Positions 5,724-8,845 of a stretch of 8,845 bases of DNA are shown here, one piece after another (position 1 is the stretch's first letter; every line of letters starts with the position of its first letter). Below the pieces are notes generated by a model. That model searched no databases. It was not told the origin of the DNA and worked only from the letters and a program-made list of their open reading frames with translations. The translations under genes were made by a program, and so were the position numbers. Source of the DNA: Actinomycetota bacterium (GTDB lineage Bacteria > Actinomycetota > Humimicrobiia > Humimicrobiales > Humimicrobiaceae); NCBI GenBank assembly GCA_018399435.1, contig JAGYOJ010000050.1, positions 1-8,845 on the forward strand, read 5' to 3'.

Positions 5724-7532
5724 TTATTTGTCTAGTGTTAAATCAATATTTACTTCATCCAATTGTTCTTTTTTAACTCCAGATGGAGAATTAGTTAACA
5801 TACAAATTGCGGACTGTGTTTTAGGAAAAGCAATTACATCCCTTATGCTGCTTAATCCGCCAAGAATCATTACCAATCTGTCAAGGCCTAATGCTATTCC
5901 CCCATGAGGAGGTATGCCATATTCTAAAGCTTTTATAAAAAACCCAAAATTTTCTTCAATTTCTTTGTCATTCATATTTAACATTTTAAAAATTTTATTT
6001 TGTAACTTTAAATCATTAATCCTTACCGATCCTCCACCAATTTCTTCCCCATTAAGGACTATATCATAAGCCAGGGATTTAACTTTTAATGAATCTTCTT
6101 CCAAAAATTTTAATGTATTCTCACTGGGCTTGGTAAAAGGATGGTGCATTGGTGATAAACAACCAATCTTTTCATCCCATTCAAATAATGGAAAATCATC
6201 AACCCAAACTAACTCAAATCCACTTCTTACCAAACCTAGTTTTTTTGCTAAATGGTTTCTTATAACTCCAAGTGTTTTGCAGGTTTTTAAAAATTTATCA
6301 GCAACAATTATCAAAAGATTTTTGTCTTTTAAATTTAAGCTTTTTATAAGCGCATTTTTTTCTTCATTTTTTAGAAATTTAGATACTGGGGAATCTAATT
6401 TATCTTTTTCCCCTTTCATCCATACCAGGCCGCCTGCCCCACAATCCTTGGCAATCTCAATTAAATTGTCCAGTTCATTCCTGCTAAATTTTTCATAATC
6501 ATCAACAACTATGCTTTTTACAACCCCCTTATTTTTTAATACATTCTCAAATATTTTAAAATCAGTATTTATAAATATTTCAGAAATATCATTAATCTCT
6601 AGGCCAAATCTTAAATCAGGCTTATCTGTGCCATAATTTTCCATGCTTTCCCGCCAACTTATTTTTTTAAATGGCCTATCTATTTTTATATCAAGCACTT
6701 TCTTAAAAATTGAAACCAGCATGCCTTCTATGACCCCCATTACATCCTCAGGTTTTACAAAAGACATCTCTAAGTCTATTTGGGTAAATTCAGGCTGCCT
6801 ATCAGCCCTCAGGTCTTCATCCCTAAAACACTTCGCAATCTGGTAACACCTGTCAAAACCCGAAAACATAAGTATTTGTTTAAATAGTTGCGGAGATTGA
6901 GGCAATGCATAAAACCTCCCGGGGTTTAACCTGGATGGCACCAAGAAATCCCTTGCACCTTCAGGTGTGCTCTTGGCCAGTATTGGTGTATCTATTTCTA
7001 AAAAACCTTTACCACTTAGAAAATCCCTGGTCTCAGATATCACTACATGCCTTAGCCTTAAATTATTTTGCATTTGATCTGTTCTTAAATCTATATACCT
7101 ATATTTTAATCTATGTGTCTCTTCTACCTTATCCCTTTCATTTAACATAAAAGGTGGGGTTTTGGATTTATCTAATATTTCTATATCTGTTACCGCAATT
7201 TCAATTTGGCCTGTTTTTAAATCATAGTTAATAGTTTCTTCAGACCTTTTTCTAACTTTTCCTTTAATCCTTAAAACATATTCACTTCTTACCTTTTTTG
7301 CAATATCATAAGGTTTTTTATCAATATTTGGGTCAAAAACTAACTGTATAATTCCTGAAAAATCCCTCAAGTCTATAAATATGAGTTTTCCATGGTCTCT
7401 CCTATTATTAACCCAGCCGCATAATACGGTTTCTGAACCTATATCATCTTTTTTTAGCTCCCCGCATAAATTTTTTCTAAGCCCTGTTTTAAAATTCTTG
7501 TAATTTATATATTTTTCAAAATTAAAGCCCAT
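5724..7532 (-). CDS. aspS: Aspartyl-tRNA synthetase (bacterial type, possibly non-discriminating)
   Basis: A 602-residue class II synthetase that charges tRNA with aspartate in the cytoplasm. The N-terminal OB-fold anticodon domain (about 20-125) has G-W-V-N-N-R-R-D-H-G at 39-48. The catalytic core begins with Y-R-Y-I-D-L-R near 144-150. Motif 2 is F-R-D-E-D at 236-240 with Arg237, and motif 3 is G-I-A-L-G-L-D-R ending at Arg552. The bacteria-specific GAD insertion lies at roughly 300-430, so this is not the short archaeal type. His47 stands where E. coli and Thermus AspRS1 have Leu and Pseudomonas aeruginosa has His, a position tied to acceptance of tRNA-Asn. The protein begins about 16 residues earlier than E. 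coli AspRS; the start is supported by an AAAGGA site and no later start is suitable. The site lies in the last codons of hisS, indicating coupled translation. The next gene, 15 bases on, is catabolic. Confidence 0.97.
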   Translation of the reverse strand: MGFNFEKYINYKNFKTGLRKNLCGELKKDDIGSETVLCGWVNNRRDHGKLIFIDLRDFSGIIQLVFDPNIDKKPYDIAKKVRSEYVLRIKGKVRKRSEETINYDLKTGQIEIAVTDIEILDKSKTPPFMLNERDKVEETHRLKYRYIDLRTDQMQNNLRLRHVVISETRDFLSGKGFLEIDTPILAKSTPEGARDFLVPSRLNPGRFYALPQSPQLFKQILMFSGFDRCYQIAKCFRDEDLRADRQPEFTQIDLEMSFVKPEDVMGVIEGMLVSIFKKVLDIKIDRPFKKISWRESMENYGTDKPDLRFGLEINDISEIFINTDFKIFENVLKNKGVVKSIVVDDYEKFSRNELDNLIEIAKDCGAGGLVWMKGEKDKLDSPVSKFLKNEEKNALIKSLNLKDKNLLIIVADKFLKTCKTLGVIRNHLAKKLGLVRSGFELVWVDDFPLFEWDEKIGCLSPMHHPFTKPSENTLKFLEEDSLKVKSLAYDIVLNGEEIGGGSVRINDLKLQNKIFKMLNMNDKEIEENFGFFIKALEYGIPPHGGIALGLDRLVMILGGLSSIRDVIAFPKTQSAICMLTNSPSGVKKEQLDEVNIDLTLDK

Positions 7533-7534
7533 AT

Positions 7535-8806
7535 TTATTTTCCTTTCAATAAGTCTATTAATTTATCCTTTTGTGTTAACCAATCAAATTCATATTGCTT
7601 ATATTCTTCTATATCTTTAATGGTAATCTTTTTTTCACTAGCTTCTTCTTCCCCTATTATTACTGCAAAACCAAAATCATTTTTTTCTGCCCATTTTAAT
7701 TCAGAACCCAAGTTTTTTGGTTTAAAATTAATCTCACATATAAAATCTTTTCTTAAAACTTTAGAAATTTCTAATATAAAAGGATAAGATTTTTCTTCCA
7801 TTGCAATTAAATACACTTTTTTAAAGCCATTAAAACATTTTGGCTTTATTTTTAACTGCTCCATAAGTATTGCAGTTCTATCTACTCCTATTGCAAAACC
7901 TATGGCAGGCATATCAGGGCCCCCAAACTGGCTTATTAAATTGTCATACCTTCCACCTCCGCCTAAAGCATTTTGCGCGCTTTTTATTTGTTTTGAAATG
8001 ACTTCAAAAATTGTCTTGGTATAATAATCAAAGCCCCTGACTAAATTATAATTAATTTCATATTTTATATTTAATTTCTTAAGGTAGTCTATAACGCTAT
8101 CTATATGTTTTCTGCAATTATCGCATAAATAATTAAAAATTTTGGGCCCGTTTTTTACTACTTCCTTGCATTTTGTTTTTTTACAATCAAATATCCTTAA
8201 TGGGTTCTTATAATACCTAATTTTACAATCACTGCACAGCTTATCTAATCTAGGCTCTAGATATGATTTAAACTCTTTTAAAAAATTAGGCCTGCACTCA
8301 ACACAGCCTATGCTATTAATCAGTAATTCTAAATTCTTAAACCCCAATTCTTCAAATAGCCTATTGGTAAGCCATATTATCTCTGCATCTATTACAGGAT
8401 TGTCAATACCAACAGCTTCCGCACCCAACTGGTGAAATTCTCTCATCCTTCCTTTTTGCGGCCTTTCATATCTAAACATGTTCCCATTATAGAAAACTTT
8501 TAAAGGAAGCCTCTTTGAATATAATTTATGTTCAATTATTGCCCTGACCACAGAAGCCGTGCCTTCTGGCCTTAAGGTAAGCGACCTTCCCTTCTTGTCT
8601 TTAAAAGTATACATTTCTTTCTGTACTATATCAGTACTTTCGCCTATGCCCCTGTTAAAAACTTCAGTATGCTCAAAAGTAGGAGTTTTAATCTCAGCAT
8701 AGTTAAAATTTTTAAATAATTTCTTTGCGGTATCTTCTATAAAATTTCTATATTTTAAATCTTTACCATATATATCTGCTGTGCCTCTTGGTGAATTTAG
8801 GTCCAC
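7535..8806 (-). CDS. hisS: Histidyl-tRNA synthetase
   Basis: A 423-residue class IIa synthetase that charges tRNA-His, acting as a cytoplasmic dimer. The N-terminal S-P-R-G-T-A-D is the normal start of the core. T-L-R-P-E-G-T at 77-83 binds substrate, and motif 2 holds F-R-Y-E-R-P-Q-K-G-R (111-120, Arg112). The HisRS-specific motif A is L-V-R-G-F-D-Y-Y (255-262, Arg257) and motif B is A-L-G-G-G-G-R-Y-D (280-288). The anticodon-binding domain fills about 325-423. Between motif 2 and motif A are four cysteine pairs: 168/171, 191/194, 208/213 and 228/231. The start codon is GTG: an in-frame TGA lies nine bases upstream and no alternative start fits the conserved N-terminus. It is the first gene of the minus-strand run visible here; only 39 bases of its upstream region are in the window, so any T-box leader or promoter cannot be judged. 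Confidence 0.97.
   Translation of the reverse strand: MDLNSPRGTADIYGKDLKYRNFIEDTAKKLFKNFNYAEIKTPTFEHTEVFNRGIGESTDIVQKEMYTFKDKKGRSLTLRPEGTASVVRAIIEHKLYSKRLPLKVFYNGNMFRYERPQKGRMREFHQLGAEAVGIDNPVIDAEIIWLTNRLFEELGFKNLELLINSIGCVECRPNFLKEFKSYLEPRLDKLCSDCKIRYYKNPLRIFDCKKTKCKEVVKNGPKIFNYLCDNCRKHIDSVIDYLKKLNIKYEINYNLVRGFDYYTKTIFEVISKQIKSAQNALGGGGRYDNLISQFGGPDMPAIGFAIGVDRTAILMEQLKIKPKCFNGFKKVYLIAMEEKSYPFILEISKVLRKDFICEINFKPKNLGSELKWAEKNDFGFAVIIGEEEASEKKITIKDIEEYKQYEFDWLTQKDKLIDLLKGK
7541..7546 (-). promoter_or_regulatory. Ribosome binding site of aspS embedded in the end of hisS
   Basis: The minus strand reads AAAGGA eight bases before the aspS ATG. These bases are also the Lys and Gly codons just before the final Lys codon of hisS, whose TAA stop lies between the site and the ATG. 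A ribosome finishing hisS would clear or occupy this site, so coupled translation is expected. The site also supports the aspS start that gives the longer N-terminus. Confidence 0.75.
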
Positions 8807-8811
8807 TTTAT

Positions 8812-8820
8812 ATCACATCC
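8812..8820 (-). promoter_or_regulatory. Ribosome binding site supporting the GTG start of hisS
   Basis: The minus strand reads GGATGTGAT, which matches the anti-16S complement GGAGGTGAT at 8 of 9 positions, and it ends five bases before the GTG. The embedded ATG-TGA is in frame with hisS but stops at once, so it cannot be the start. Beyond this site, to the window edge at 8845, I see no clear promoter or leader structure; only an AT-rich stretch remains. Confidence 0.65.
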
Positions 8821-8845
8821 AACTAGCTTAAAAAATTTTTATTCA

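Larger units (their letters stand above)
342..8806 (-). other. Probable seven-gene co-directional transcription unit (hisS to xylB)
   Basis: All seven genes lie on the minus strand with gaps of 2, 15, 1, 53, 29 and 31 bases and no GC-rich hairpin with a T tract between any of them. Each of the five downstream genes has its own ribosome site, and the first two pairs plus aldolase-dehydrogenase are near-contiguous. Co-transcription is inferred from spacing. The 53-base gap upstream of the cupin gene is the only place roomy enough for an internal promoter outside coding sequence, and I see no convincing -35/-10 pair there. Promoters inside aspS or other coding sequence are possible and not visible by eye. 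Confidence 0.6.

Noticed and set aside
5446..5907. A 153-residue plus-strand open frame spanning the aldolase and aspS boundary
   Set aside because: It crosses two well-supported minus-strand genes, is rich in Ser/Leu/Pro as expected for an antisense frame, and matches no family I recognise.
8807..8845. T-box or other leader upstream of hisS
   Set aside because: Only 39 bases are available; no T-box sequence or terminator hairpin can be recognised in them.
1..8845. Defence system, prophage, insertion sequence or CRISPR array
   Set aside because: All coding space is accounted for by metabolic, regulatory and translation genes; no transposase, integrase, direct-repeat array or terminal inverted repeat was seen.

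Overview
The window comes from a low-G+C bacterium (about one third G+C by eye, AT-rich third codon positions). The hisS-aspS pair and strong purine-rich Shine-Dalgarno sites suit a Firmicutes-like or other anaerobic deep-branching lineage such as Atribacterota. That placement is a guess from style, not from a marker comparison. I see no mobile element, CRISPR array, tRNA, rRNA or long non-coding stretch. Nearly every base is coding.

Layout. Reading along the minus strand from the right-hand end, seven genes follow one another in one direction: hisS (histidyl-tRNA synthetase), aspS (aspartyl-tRNA synthetase), a DapA/HOGA-type class I aldolase, a D-2-hydroxyacid dehydrogenase, a small cupin, an aldehyde dehydrogenase, and an FGGY kinase of the xylulokinase type. 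Gaps are 2, 15, 1, 53, 29 and 31 bases. At the left edge the 3' part of a GntR/FCD-type regulator runs on the plus strand and converges on the kinase gene, with 5 bases between the two stop codons.

How the genes may work together. The two synthetases are housekeeping translation enzymes. The next five genes look like a carbohydrate or sugar-acid catabolic module. A Schiff-base aldolase would split a 2-oxo acid into pyruvate and an aldehyde or glyoxylate. The aldehyde dehydrogenase would oxidise the aldehyde, the 2-hydroxyacid dehydrogenase would interconvert a 2-oxo acid and a hydroxy acid (glyoxylate/glycolate or hydroxypyruvate/glycerate), and the kinase would phosphorylate a ketose such as D-xylulose. 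The FCD regulator is a plausible sensor of a pathway acid. The substrate is not settled by the sequence: no isomerase, sugar dehydrogenase or transporter is in view.

The most notable points are the joining of a catabolic module to a tRNA-synthetase pair with no obvious promoter between them, the strong HOGA1-like signature of the aldolase beside a glyoxylate/hydroxypyruvate reductase-like enzyme, cofactor-determining residues that suggest NADP for one dehydrogenase and NAD for the other, a histidine in AspRS seen in non-discriminating enzymes, and four cysteine pairs in HisRS. None of this is proof of a new system.
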